A stretch of 64,000 nt of DNA from Massariosphaeria phaeospora (lineage: Eukaryota; Ascomycota; Dothideomycetes; Pleosporales). The notes beneath the pieces are model-generated. The model ran no database searches. It worked only from the letters and a program-made list of their open reading frames with translations, and was not told where the DNA came from. Below, in pieces: positions 1 to 9,969 of this stretch. The translations under genes were made by a program, and so were the position numbers. Where the stretch lies: positions 496,001-560,000 of the forward strand of contig JAADJZ010000010.1 of NCBI GenBank assembly GCA_011032825.1, in the 5' to 3' direction. Each line of letters begins with the position of its first letter. Within the stretch, counting starts at the first letter, position 1.

Positions 1-1057
1 TGGTAAAGGAAGTGAGCGAGGTCCAAGCATATACATCGGCCTTGAAGGAGGGACGCGCGTGGCACACATCAACGGGGTATCAAGATCCCTGGTAGGAGGA
101 TGCGACCAGTGTCCATGGCCGGCTGCACGCGAGTGGATGGAGTTCGGCGGAGCCCGCGGGAGAGCGGCCAGAATGGGTAGATGAGCAGAATCTTTCATGT
201 CGTACCTTGGATACGGTTGGGCGCTGGAGTACCAGTGAAGGTGTTTGCCGTCGCGAGTGCCGACGGGTCTGGCTTCTGCGCCTGGCGGGCTGCAGTCTCC
301 TATGTCTGCGACACTGGCGCAGGTAGTCGATGGGCACTTGCGATGAGTTGGACCACAGTTGAAGATGGAATAGAGATGATCTGGGTGGGCAGCAGAGCCG
401 GCGAGTTGTGGCTGGGTGGTGATGCTGAGGTGCAAACGAGGCGGCAGTGAAAAGTGAAGTTGGGAACACGCCAAGCTTACCTAGCGCCTTGGCGATGTCA
501 CGCTGTCGACTGTGATTAAGCTGGCCTCGGGGGGAGCTTCAGTGTGGAGGGAATGAACCCGAAAACTATCAGAGGCAGAATCAGAGAAGTAGGAGCTTCT
601 TATAAGTTATGGCTGAGTGGGAGAGCCTGAGATGTCCGTTGGTAGCGAGCATTGGCTGGGGAGTCATCAGGGCGAACCAATGGTAGCGGGATAGAAATCT
701 TAGTAAATGGGCTGTGACAGACGGTCGAGCGCTGCAGCCCGTTGCCATTACAGCCAAATTCCAAGCCTCAAGGTGAGGCTGTCCCGGTCAGAAGGCTTTC
801 AGGTGGCAACATACGTTGTTCGTTAGGCTGAACACGCCACGTCTCGGTCCCAAATACCTCGAAGATTTCAACTTCGCGTTGCAGTAAGCAGCAAATTGAT
901 TCGGACTTGGTGATTTGCGCCTTCTCAGCAGGCTGATCATTCTGCTTTAGACACTATTGATGTACAGGACACGTTGTCGCACGAAGCTTCACCAGAATAT
1001 TCCAGATGGCCCAATTGTTACGTATCAAAACCCATATGGTTCCTCACTGGTATTGCA
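1..1057. other. Gene-poor left edge
   Basis: No gene is supported here. A 129-codon minus-strand frame (80-469) is rich in Arg, Ser and His and has no recognisable domain; it may be leader sequence of a gene lying off the left edge, or chance. The 3' untranslated region of the ETF-ubiquinone oxidoreductase gene must lie at the right end, just below 1058. Confidence 0.5.
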
Positions 1058-3008
1058 TCACGTCAATACGTATTTGGGGCCTTCTCCTCCTTGGGGGGTA
1101 GCCCAGTTAATATCCTGGTCAGGCACTTTGATGTCGCATGTCTTGCAGTGGACGCAGCTACAGAGGTAATTTAGCCCAGTCCATCAATAAGAAGGGGCAC
1201 AGGGAGGTCACCTACTTTTGAGCATTGATCTGGAATCGCACACCCAGATCTTTGCTGTCGTCCTCGACGTACTCATACACTCCCGCAGGACAAAATCGAT
1301 TCTCTACTCCTTTGTATATGGGCCATTCCTTTGCGGCATGCGCATCCCAGTCCTTGACTTGTAAGTGCACAGGCTGATCCTCTTCGTGATTTGTCCCGCT
1401 CCGGCTCACACTAGTGAGAATGTCGAAGCTGATTTTGCCGTCAGGCTTAGGGTACTCGATTTTCTTGCACTGATCGGCGGGTTTGGTAGCGGCGTGATCT
1501 GGCTTGCCATGATTTAGTGTCCAGGGCGCTTTACCCCGCAGTATATATGCCTCCAATCCTGAATAGAGAATGCCACCGTAAAGTCCAAGCGGGGAATGAA
1601 AGGAAGGCCGCATGTTCCGGACCTGCTTGAGCTCCGACCAGATGGTGGAGTTGCGTAACTTCTCCTCATAGTCATACAAGAACACCGTCCCTCCATCACT
1701 GTTGCTCTGCAAAGCGTCCCAGGCTGCCTCGGCTGCTAGCATTCCAGATCTCATGGCGGTATGTGTTCCTTTTACCTTGGGCAGGTTGACAAAACCGGCC
1801 GTGTCGCCAATCAGGGCGCCTCCAGGAAAAGCCACTTTGGGAATGGACTGGAATCCGCCTTCGACGAGAGTCCTAGCACCATACGATATGCATTTGCCCC
1901 CTTCGAGAACATCTCTGTACAAAGGATGGTGCTTCATTTTCTGGAATTCTCCATATGGGGCTAGCCAGGGATTGGGGTAGTCCAGGCCGACCACAAGCCC
2001 GATGCTGACCATATTATCTCCAAAATGGTACATCCAGCCGCCACCATAGGTGTCTGAAGGTAGAGGGTACCCCAAAGAATGCACAACGAGCCCGGACTGG
2101 AACTTCTCCGGCTGTACTTCCCATACCTCCTTGATTCCAAGACCATATGTTTGATGCTGGCTGTCACGCCTCAGGTCGAACTTCTTTATGACTTGCTTCG
2201 CCAAGCTGCCGTGACACCCTTCAGCTAGAAGAGTGACTCGAGCGTGAAACTCCATGCCTCGCTCAAAAGAGTCCTTTGGCTTGCCATCTCGGGAGATACC
2301 AACATCGTTGGTCGCTACGCCCTTCACCACACCTTCACTATTGTAGAGGATCTCGGACGCCGCGAATCCAGGGTATATCTCCACGCCAATTTCCTCTGCT
2401 CGCTCACCCATCCACTTGGCCAGCTGGTTGAGACTTATTATGTGGTTGCCGTGATTGCTCATCTGTGGAGGCTTAGGTAGAGGTATGGAGGAGTTCTTCG
2501 TGAGGAAACGCATGCGGTCTTCTCTCGCCACCGTTGTATGCTCGAATCGGGTTGGGTTGTCTTCTGAGTTCCAGTCAGGAAGAAGCTCGCTAAGAGCGGA
2601 AGGTTCGATGACATTGCCGGAGACGATGTGATCGCCCAGTTCTCCGGCCTTCTCTAGCAACAGCACCCGGAAGTCCTCATTGCCGGCCTCGGTGGCCAAC
2701 TGCTTCAGCTTGATAGCGGCAGATAGTCCGGCTGGGCCTCCGCCCACGATACAGACATCGACCTCATCTGCCTCGCGGTCTTGCTGCCGTGGATCGAAGG
2801 TATCGTCCACGTCCGCAAGTCGCTTCCTGGCTGTCGATGAAAGCGCCCTTCTTTGACCGGCAATCCGTAGGGCGGGCCGCCGGTGTGCCTCCCACGCGGG
2901 GCGGTTGGGTCGTGCAACGCGCGCGAATGTGCAGCAGGCGCTTCGAGGCGCGCCGCGAGGCACAAAGAGATGTCGACTTATCGTCGCAGGCAGCGATCTC
3001 GAGGCCAT
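1058..3008 (-). CDS. CIR2: Electron transfer flavoprotein-ubiquinone oxidoreductase, mitochondrial (2 exons)
   Basis: Inner-membrane flavoprotein that passes electrons from ETF (fatty-acid and amino-acid dehydrogenases) to ubiquinone. Exons 3008-1216 and 1157-1058 join across a 58-nt GT-AG intron to give 630 residues, the usual size for the family. The first 60 or so residues are rich in Arg, Ser and Ala without acids, as in a mitochondrial presequence. The FAD-binding GGGPAG lies at about 89-94. The small second exon carries the [4Fe-4S] cluster: CVHCKTC supplies Cys 599, 602 and 605, and Cys 573 in [10 protein letters not shown] is the fourth ligand. Without splicing the protein would stop just before the cluster, which fixes the intron. 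The protein ends in the family-typical GGEGPKY tail. Identification is firm. Confidence 0.96.
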
Positions 3009-4177
3009 GGTGGGGACCAGTGTTGGGAGAGAAATCTCATCTCCAACCCCATCTCTGAGAAAGAGCGAGATGACGCTTGCCGAGGCTGTTAGTGGGTAGA
3101 AATACCAGCGCTCCCATTGGCGGTTATCCCACAGCGGCTTACCGGATCCGGGGGTCGGTCAATAGTTTCGCCGCTGTCGTCCGATATTCCGCAAGACCTC
3201 GCCATCATCATCCCTCAGTCACCCCTCAGTCAACTTCTACTTCCAACCGTTCAGACCAAAACAAACGCGTCTTCCTCTCTGGTTCTGCCCGCCAAGTAGT
3301 CAAGAGATCACCAAGCATCCAGAGGACGTTCTGGCGGCTCTATTTGGAGAGAGGCTCGTAGCCGCCTCCTCTCAAACCTGGAGTGCATTTGGATTTCATG
3401 CGGACTTTGTTTTGATGATTCTCCTGCAAACAGGTTCTCGCCGGGGCAGACCATCATCGCTGGCAATGTCAGGCCTGTCGTAGGTGTTGCGGTGCAACGC
3501 TTTTCGCCTCGGCGTGCCTGAAACCGGCCAAGCTTCAGCCCTCCACTCAACAAACTTAATGCGTTTGATTAAGCTTCTTTGGTTTCCGCAAACCCCGGCT
3601 TTTCTGCAACATGATCTCTAACGAGAGACGTTGGGGCTACCGTTTGGGATCTTTCGATAGCACTCATCACCAGGCTTGCATTGTCTCTTTCATGCGTTTG
3701 ATTAGTCCGTTTCCTCAGATTTACGACCGAGCCACAGGATATAACCGCTTGCTCTTTCCGCTTTAGTGTTGTTCGACGACACGCAACAGTCTCCTTGTGA
3801 GAGACTTGTGGGGTACTTGGGCACGGTCCGATCGAGCATGGGCGGCCCAGGGCATCTTCCAACATGGGACGTAAGATGTACACGGGATCTTCCAAACAGA
3901 GGTCCTGTTCACTGCATTTATTCTGCGTTATCAAATCAGTCCTAAAAATTCCTCCAGGGTCATAGCAGCAAGAAACTATATATATCATCTGTTGACCATT
4001 CAATTTGTTCTCCACGCTCCATCTCCATTCCCGTTCTTCAGTTCTTGTCTTTCCGTTCTTTGTGCAGGACACTATCATTTTATCTTCGTTTCTTGTGAAG
4101 CTGAGCTCACTTTACTTCCCTTCACCTCGATTGAATTATTTTTCCACTCCTTCCACATTTCCAACCATCTTTTCATC
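3009..4177. promoter_or_regulatory. Divergent promoter region, ETF-QO / alanine-rich gene
   Basis: About 1.2 kb between two divergently transcribed genes. A TATA-like CTATATATAT sits at about 3976-3985, roughly 195 nt before the ATG at 4178, followed by a pyrimidine-rich leader. The motif GCGTTTGATTA occurs twice (near 3560 and 3693). A 169-codon minus frame at 3569-4078 has no recognisable features and I do not call it. Confidence 0.4.
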
Positions 4178-6020
4178 ATGAAGAACGTCTATCCTCTTCT
4201 TGCCATTCTCTCTACCGGCCTCGTTGCTGCGGCTCCGGCACCGTTCGTCGCCCATGGACCGGTTGTGGCTGCTCGTACTGAGGGTGTTGCTGTGCCCAAC
4301 GTCCCCTTCGGTCGTCGGGGAGAAGCCTTCGTCGAGGACTTCAGCAAGAGGGCTGTAAAGCTTCGCAATGCTCTCCTAATCGCACGTGGTGGCCAGGGTG
4401 CTGGAGATGCCCAGGGTGCTCAAGGGCAGGGAAAAGGAAAGGGCAAAGGCAATGCTCAGGAAGATGCCCCCGCTGCTGAGGAGGGTGCTGCCGCCGATGC
4501 TGCGCAAGATCCCGCTGCTGGGGAGGGTGCTGCCGCTGATGCTGCGGAGGATCCCGCTGCCGCCGATGCTGCGCAAGATCCCGCTGCTGGGGAGGGTGCT
4601 GCCGCTGATGCTGCGGAGGATCCCGCTGCCGCCGATGCTGCGCAAGATCCCGCTGCTGGGGAGGGTGCTGCCGCTGATGCTGCGGAGGATCCCGCTGCCG
4701 CCGATGCTGCGCAAGATCCCGCTGCTGAGCATGGTGCTGCCGCTGATGCTGCGCAAGATCCCGCTGCTGAGCATGGTGCTGCCGCCGACGCCGCTGCGAA
4801 TGAGGAAGCTGCCGCCGATCCTGCCGACCAGCAAGCTGCTGCCGACGCTGCTAACGCCCATGCAAACGTGGAGGATCCCGCTGCCGCTGCAGAGGCCGCT
4901 CCTGAGGCCGACGCTGGTAAGTTCTGGCTCACTGGGAACGGTGGAACGCGCTCACTCTTTCTCCAGAAGCCCAGCAGATGAATGCAAACGAACAACAAAA
5001 CGCCGAGGACCAGGCCGCCGCAGACGCGAACGAGGAGGCTGCCGCCGATGCTGCCAACGAGCAAGCTGCTGCCGCTGATCCAGCGGTCGCTGACAAAGAG
5101 GTAAGATTCTTTCTTTACACACTTTCCAAGCCTTTCATGTTCCTTTCCATCCTTCCGAGCCTCTTATGTCCATTTTCATCCTTAATGTGCTCCTCAACGA
5201 TGTTTACCAAGCTCAATGAATCGACACTGATCCTCGTTAGGCCGCACAGCAGGACGCCGCCGCACAGCACGAGGTGAGAGTTCACAGTCAAATGATAGAG
5301 TGATCACCTACTAACTCGAACAGGCCGCGATGGCAGCAGCAGCTGAGGCAATGAAAGAACAGGTGAGCTGGGTTTTCGTCAAACTTTGAGCCTGTATATT
5401 AACTCTGGATCCAGGCGGCCGCAGATGCGGCGAAGCTCCAAGAGGCCGACGCGGCAGCACCAGCTGCTGCAAACGCGACCGCAGTTATTGCACCCTATGT
5501 CGCCCTGAACGCCACTGCTCCCGTGGAGGGTGAAGTAGCTGCCAATGCAGAGGATCAAGCTATGGCAGACCAGGCAAAGGCTGATGCTGAGGCCATGGCC
5601 ATGGCTGAGCAAGCAAATGCTCAAGACCAGGCAAATGCTGAGGCTCCGGCCATGGCTGATGCTGAGGCTGAGGCTCAGGCCATGGCAGATCCGGCGCAGG
5701 CACAGGACGCGGCAAAAGCAGAGGTTGATGCTGAGGCTGAGGCTATGGCTGATGCGCCGAAGGCACAGGATGCGGCAAAAGCAGAGGCTGCGGCTCAGGC
5801 TATGGTGGAAGAGCAGGCGGGCAAACTGCAGCCAGCACAAGAAGCAGAGGTCCTACAGCAAGCACATCCCCAACAGCAAGAGGCTGGAGGCCTCAGCGCC
5901 TCAGTCACCAGCGTCCTTAGTAGCCTCGGTCTCGGCCAGAAGAGGAGCGTCCGCACCCGCCGCTCTCTACACGGTCGCCGCGTTCAGAAAGCCCGCCGAC
6001 ACGCCAAGTATGCCATCTAA
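4178..6020 (+). CDS. Secreted alanine-rich repeat protein, 5 exons
   Basis: Unrecognised protein of 516 residues. Exons: 4178-4916, 4967-5100, 5241-5273, 5324-5362 and 5415-6020; the sum divides by three and every junction keeps the Ala-rich frame. The start is the ATG opening MKNVYPLLAILSTGLVAAAP, a good signal peptide. Dibasic sites (FGRR, FSKR) follow, then Gly/Gln/Lys-rich sequence, then a nearly identical 23-residue (69-nt) repeat of the AAADAAQDPAAGEG type starting at 4487, 4556, 4625 and 4694. The later part is Ala/Glu/Gln/Met-rich and probably helical. The C-terminus is strongly basic (KRSVRTRRSLHGRR and onward), with possible Kex2 cleavage sites. Exons 3 and 4 are phase-0 micro-exons of 11 and 13 codons. 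The function is unknown; a cell-wall or extracellular structural role is only a guess. Confidence 0.8.
4487..4790 (+). repeat. 69-bp coding tandem repeat in the alanine-rich gene
   Basis: Units start at 4487, 4556, 4625 and 4694 with almost no differences at DNA level, including silent positions. The last copies diverge, with GAGCATGGT replacing GGGGAGGGT. Such identity suggests recent expansion by slippage or unequal exchange, so copy number may vary among strains. Confidence 0.9.
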
Positions 6021-7000
6021 TCACGGCAACTCCCCCTTTCTCTTTCTCTCTCTCTCACACAATACTTCGGAATAGGGGAAAGTTGAGTTTGTATCTACCA
6101 ATCACTGTCGTTTTCAAAAATGTACATTTTTTTCTCCTGTTTTCTCCTTTATTTTTTGTTTCGGGCTAGAATTGGGACTGGGATTTGGAGATGGAACGGC
6201 ACATCTTTTGGACAGGAGTCCGTTTTTTTTTATCGCACTCTGCCACGAGGGTGGTGAATGTTTATTGTGTACGGAAACTGCACACTGGTTTAGATAGAAA
6301 TCTAAGACTGGTTGATCTAGCGGTTTAGACATGAACTTTGACTTTTCACTTTGGTGTTTTCGTGTTGGTACCTTCTCCTTTACGAACTGCGATGCTAATC
6401 ACGGCATAGTCTCCAACAGAACGAACTTCCGGTATCGAATTGGCTACCTGTTGGAGGCAACGCCCTCCGTCGACGTCCTGGGCGCGCAAGATAGTGAACT
6501 CTCAGAAGTTTCAAGGTCTTACTCTGTGAGACACAGTTCACCACCACGATACTCTTTTTGGTGTATACGATAGTGCATTGCACCGCTCACTCTATCCTCC
6601 AGCTGCATAGCCAGATCACTGCACTTACGCAGCTGCTCAACGAAAAGTATTGAGGTTCGGGTGCGCTGCAAGCAAGTACAAAATAAGAAGTTTTTGGGAT
6701 GAAATTTTGGTTTTTCGTTCTTCCTATTTCTTCACTTCTTCACGCACACCTCAAATCTCCCTCTTTATCATCATTTCAATACTATCTCTCCGTCGCCATC
6801 GATTACATCATCGATAAGTTGGTTGAAACATAGAAGTTGAGACGCAGTGGAAGTCAAGGTGAAGACGTCCCCCCTCCCTCCCTCCGAAACAGACTAGTCT
6901 GCCACGTGCCAAGGATACAACGACGGTGAAGGTAATGAGGCAGTGGACTTCTGAAGTGAATTTTTCTCCGAACCTAAGCGGTGAGTGCGGGTGAGGTGCA
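6021..7000. other. Intergenic stretch, no gene seen
   Basis: This holds the 3' flank of the alanine-rich gene (T-rich and CT-rich runs at 6045-6060 and 6125-6160) and then unannotated sequence. Short frames such as 6331-6573 have no features of real genes. Confidence 0.5.
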
Positions 7001-7182
7001 CTATATATAAACTTCTCGCTCCCAGTTTCTTCCTTCCTCCTCCACCAACTTTTCTCTTGACACCAACTTGCCAATAGTCAACCCTCTCGCAACAGCGAAC
7101 CAGCCCCTGGAAACCGTCTCCGGAATATCCTTCAAGGTGAGTTTGGCTTCTTGGTTACAGTGCCTTGCTTACTGATTGATAG
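7001..7182 (+). promoter_or_regulatory. TATA box and probable 5'-UTR intron of the small acidic protein gene
   Basis: CTATATATAA at 7001-7010 lies about 185 nt before the start codon. Downstream, a donor-like GTGAGT at 7137 and an acceptor-like TAG ending at 7182 would remove 46 nt of leader, 10 nt before the ATG at 7193. The sites are visible; their use is inferred. Confidence 0.5.
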
Positions 7183-7192
7183 AGCTTCCACA

Positions 7193-7698
7193 ATGGCTTC
7201 CAACGCAAAGGAAAACACTATCATGCGCATCATGCTGGGCCGCGAGAAGATCGCAGAGCATCAGAAAGAAATGGCGGCGCTCGAGGAGGCCCTGAAGAAA
7301 GCCAAGGACGATGCTCGCGGCAACAAGCTGAGCAAGGAAGAGGAAGATCAAGTCATCAAGGACCACAACAAGATCAAGGCGTGGTACGAGGCTACCTTGA
7401 AGCAGGAGGTTCGTCCCGCTGAGACCCTTGACTTGGCCAAATACTCACCAGGTTCTAGGATGATTTCGACAAAGTAGTGAAGAGGATCTTGGATGAGCAC
7501 CACAAGCACTGCGGTGAACTCTTCGCCCGGTTCAGCTACTTCCTCAACTACGCCTATGACCTCGCCAAACTAGGCGTACAGGGATTCGACCTGCCCAAGG
7601 GATTCGAGCGCGAGGAGAACGACGAGTCCGACGAGTCTGACGAGAAGGAGTCGGTCAACGAAGTTCCTGACAAGGAGTCCGACAATGACGAAGCCTAG
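7193..7698 (+). CDS. Small charged coiled-coil protein, 2 exons
   Basis: Unrecognised protein of 151 residues. Exon 1 (7193-7408) encodes a Lys/Glu-rich helical segment, roughly residues 5-70, likely coiled coil. A 50-nt intron with the uncommon donor GTTCGT (7409-7458) is followed by exon 2 (7459-7698), which starts DDFDKVVKRILDEHHKHCGE and ends in an acidic tail with repeated DESDE motifs. The ATG at 7193 directly follows the probable 5'-UTR intron. There is no signal peptide and no membrane segment, so a cytosolic or nuclear location is most likely. The acidic tail resembles chaperone-like or chromatin-associated proteins in composition only. Confidence 0.7.
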
Positions 7699-8268
7699 CC
7701 TCCTGGTGGTAGCGAAGTCAGTTGATCAAATATGGGAGCGATGTGAACGGTGACGGCGACACCGATGGGGTTGAGAGACAGTACCTGATTGACAAGACGA
7801 GGAGCCCATGCTGCATGCAACCAACCGATGACAGGGCTCTTTGACCTGTAGATTACATCAGATATCGATGAATGATAGTAGTATCTCTAATTGCTTGTGC
7901 CTCTTGATTTGTGTGTAGACCGTCTAACAGGGACCTCGCCTACGGGAAGGATTATCCATATCACTGGTCAACGCTATTATCCCACGCCAACATGGATGCG
8001 CCTCTTGAGATTGTACGATGGAAAGAACATGCAGTGAAAATTGTAGAGAAGCTTGTATTTTTCAAGGGGCTGTACCGGAATAAGGCTATCCATTCAGCTT
8101 CAAGAGGCATATACGCGCCTTGGGTTTTTTTACCATACCAGAGATGGATATTTAGAGCTCCATAAGAACAGGCTTAATCCCCTCCTTGGGTTCGTCCAAC
8201 CGTTGACAGGCGCCTGTTTCACTTTCCTCCCGTGGATGGCCTCATCATTTTCGACTTGCGAGTCGGTC
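7699..8268. other. Intergenic region between convergent genes
   Basis: Lies between the ends of two convergent genes. Frames here (7911-8165, 8053-8445) have poor coding character. Nothing else is seen. Confidence 0.5.
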
Positions 8269-8927
8269 TCACTCATCCTCCGTATCGTTCGACACCTCCG
8301 AAGGAGCGTCACGGTCGGTGGTCCTCTCATAGTCCTCCATGAAAGAAGCAGGGTACTTGTCAATCCCCATGGTCCAGTTACTAAGCACAGCGAAAGCCCT
8401 CCGGTTCTCCCGCTCCCATGGCCTGTTCTGCACGTGCTCTTGTAGCTCGGAAGCGTAGTCTTTCTTCAACTGCGCCGTTTTTGCCTTTTTCTTGGCCTTG
8501 TCCACCCGATCGCTGATCTGAATGCGCTCTTTGGCGAGCTCCTGTTCGACGTCGGCAGCTCCCACTTTCCCGAGTTGAATGACGTTCAACGCTTGGAGTT
8601 CTTGCCAATGCTCCCTCCAATTCTGCGAGATGTTAGTAAAGATATCTGCGATGTATCACGTCGGGTTGAAATGACCACTTACGGGAAGCGTTGTGCCTTC
8701 TGGGGCCTTAACTCCATGTTCAACCTTGGGATGTTTGGGCCTGCGGGGCTTCGGAGAGTCGGATTTCTGGTTGGTAGGCTCAGGATCGGCCTGCAGCTTG
8801 CGCTTCTTCGCTTCTCCTTGACCGTTGTTCCTGTCATCCTCTTCGCGATTGCTTTTCTACCGAAAGAGCGGTTAGTTAGATTGGCTTGATTGATAGAATT
8901 GACTTTCTATGCACAACTTACCGCCAT
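8269..8927 (-). CDS. Lysine-rich, probably nuclear protein, 3 exons
   Basis: Unrecognised protein of 177 residues. Exons 8927-8922 (only ATG GCG), 8856-8683 and 8622-8269 are all joined in phase 0 with good GTAAGT donors. The second exon carries KKRKLQ, a monopartite nuclear localisation signal, and many Pro/Lys/Arg. The third opens NWREHWQELQALN and is a Lys/Glu-rich helix with repeated KAKKKAKTAQLKKD-like sequence, ending in an acidic tail. The two-codon first exon is unusual but needed: no other in-frame ATG precedes exon 2. A nucleic-acid or chromatin role is possible from composition only. Confidence 0.68.
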
Positions 8928-9464
8928 TGTTGACAGGTTCGATATTGGAGTGGAGTAGGTAATTTCAGAGTGTGTAGTTGTAGGAGGGAGAGTTTGCGTA
9001 GCCTGCGAAATTGACTTAATTAGTAAGGTCAAGGCCTAATGGCCAAATGAGGTCTAGTGGCTAGGTGAAGTTAAGTAGCTAGAGTGCTAGATTAGGTCTA
9101 GTGCTATGTGAGGCGAGGCTAGGAGCTTAGACTTAGACCTTGCTACTTGCAGATCTAGTTCGTAGCATGCGGAGAAGTGCTCGCGAACCTCATTTGTTTT
9201 CGTGGGAGTGCGATCGAAATAGGAATAGACCTAAATAACCCCCGCCGTCTAATATCTTTCTTACTTGCAGGGTAGCTCACTAGTCTTGCGAAGATATTAC
9301 TTGAATACAGAGCTTGATAGAAGCGTTACACACAGTAATCCTTAGCAGACGTAAGAGCATTGAAGAGAGAAAATATTTCATGAAAACCTCAAAGGTTGTT
9401 TGTGTATAGATGCATGCCCAGCTAAGCTGCATAAAACGCACGTAGTAGGTAGAGAGGGCCTCCT
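8928..9464. other. Start of a repeat-rich, gene-poor block
   Basis: Immediately upstream of the lysine-rich gene, 9030-9150 holds many CTAG tetranucleotides and short degenerate repeats of the GGTCTAGTG type. No gene is seen. Base composition becomes patchy compared with flanking genes. Confidence 0.45.
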
Positions 9465-9835
9465 TGTAATTGAAGGATAAGTATCCTTTCGTTGAGCCCC
9501 TTGTAACTGTTCCAAGCTCATGAAAAAGAAATGCCCAGCTGGATGTCGGAACTCGAAGATAATCGAAGGGGAAGTGTCCTCCTAGTGAGCTCCTTATTTT
9601 CCGTCTGTTACTAAGCTCCTCAAAAGAAAAGATAAGAAAGGTGTGCTTTTGGTTAAGAAACCTGAGCTCTGAACTCTGAATAACCAAAGATCAAAGGATA
9701 GATGTCCTTTCATAGAGCCCCTTGACATCCGCTCCAAGTTTGCAAGAGACTGTAATCATTAAATGATAAGTATCTTTTCGTTGAGCCCCTTGTGTTCCGT
9801 CCGCTCCAAGCTCATGAAAAGAAATGCAAAGGAAA
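9465..9835. repeat. Four degenerate copies of a ~60-bp direct repeat
   Basis: Copies at about 9476-9535, 9565-9636, 9696-9750 and 9765-9827 share a core like TTTCGTTGAGCCCCTTG followed by GCTCCAAGCTCATGAAAAG. Copies 1 and 4 are the closest to each other. Spacing (about 90, 130 and 70 nt) is not a multiple of three, so this is not a coding repeat in its present form. On the minus strand each copy can be read as an FxFHELG-like peptide, which might point to decayed coding sequence. Confidence 0.75.
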
Positions 9836-9969
9836 GATATGCTTTTAGTCGAGTGTCTGTAGAGTAAGGCAGCCTTCCTTGCTCGCATTGCCTTACATAT
9901 ATCATATTACTTAAAACTTGTGGTTGGCCCTAGTCTTTGCGGCCTATCCATCGGTAGAACCTGTTGCTT

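Noticed and set aside
3569..4078. 169-codon minus ORF
   Set aside because: No domain, no homology recognised, and it overlaps the TATA box and leader of the alanine-rich gene.
4376..5064. Minus- and alternative-frame ORFs (161-230 codons) over the alanine-rich repeats
   Set aside because: They are shadows of a stop-poor GCN-rich repeat; only the plus frame has a signal peptide and consistent splicing.
5379..5840. 153-codon minus ORF with repeated Leu/Ser/Cys phrases
   Set aside because: It is the antisense reading of exon 5 of the alanine-rich gene.
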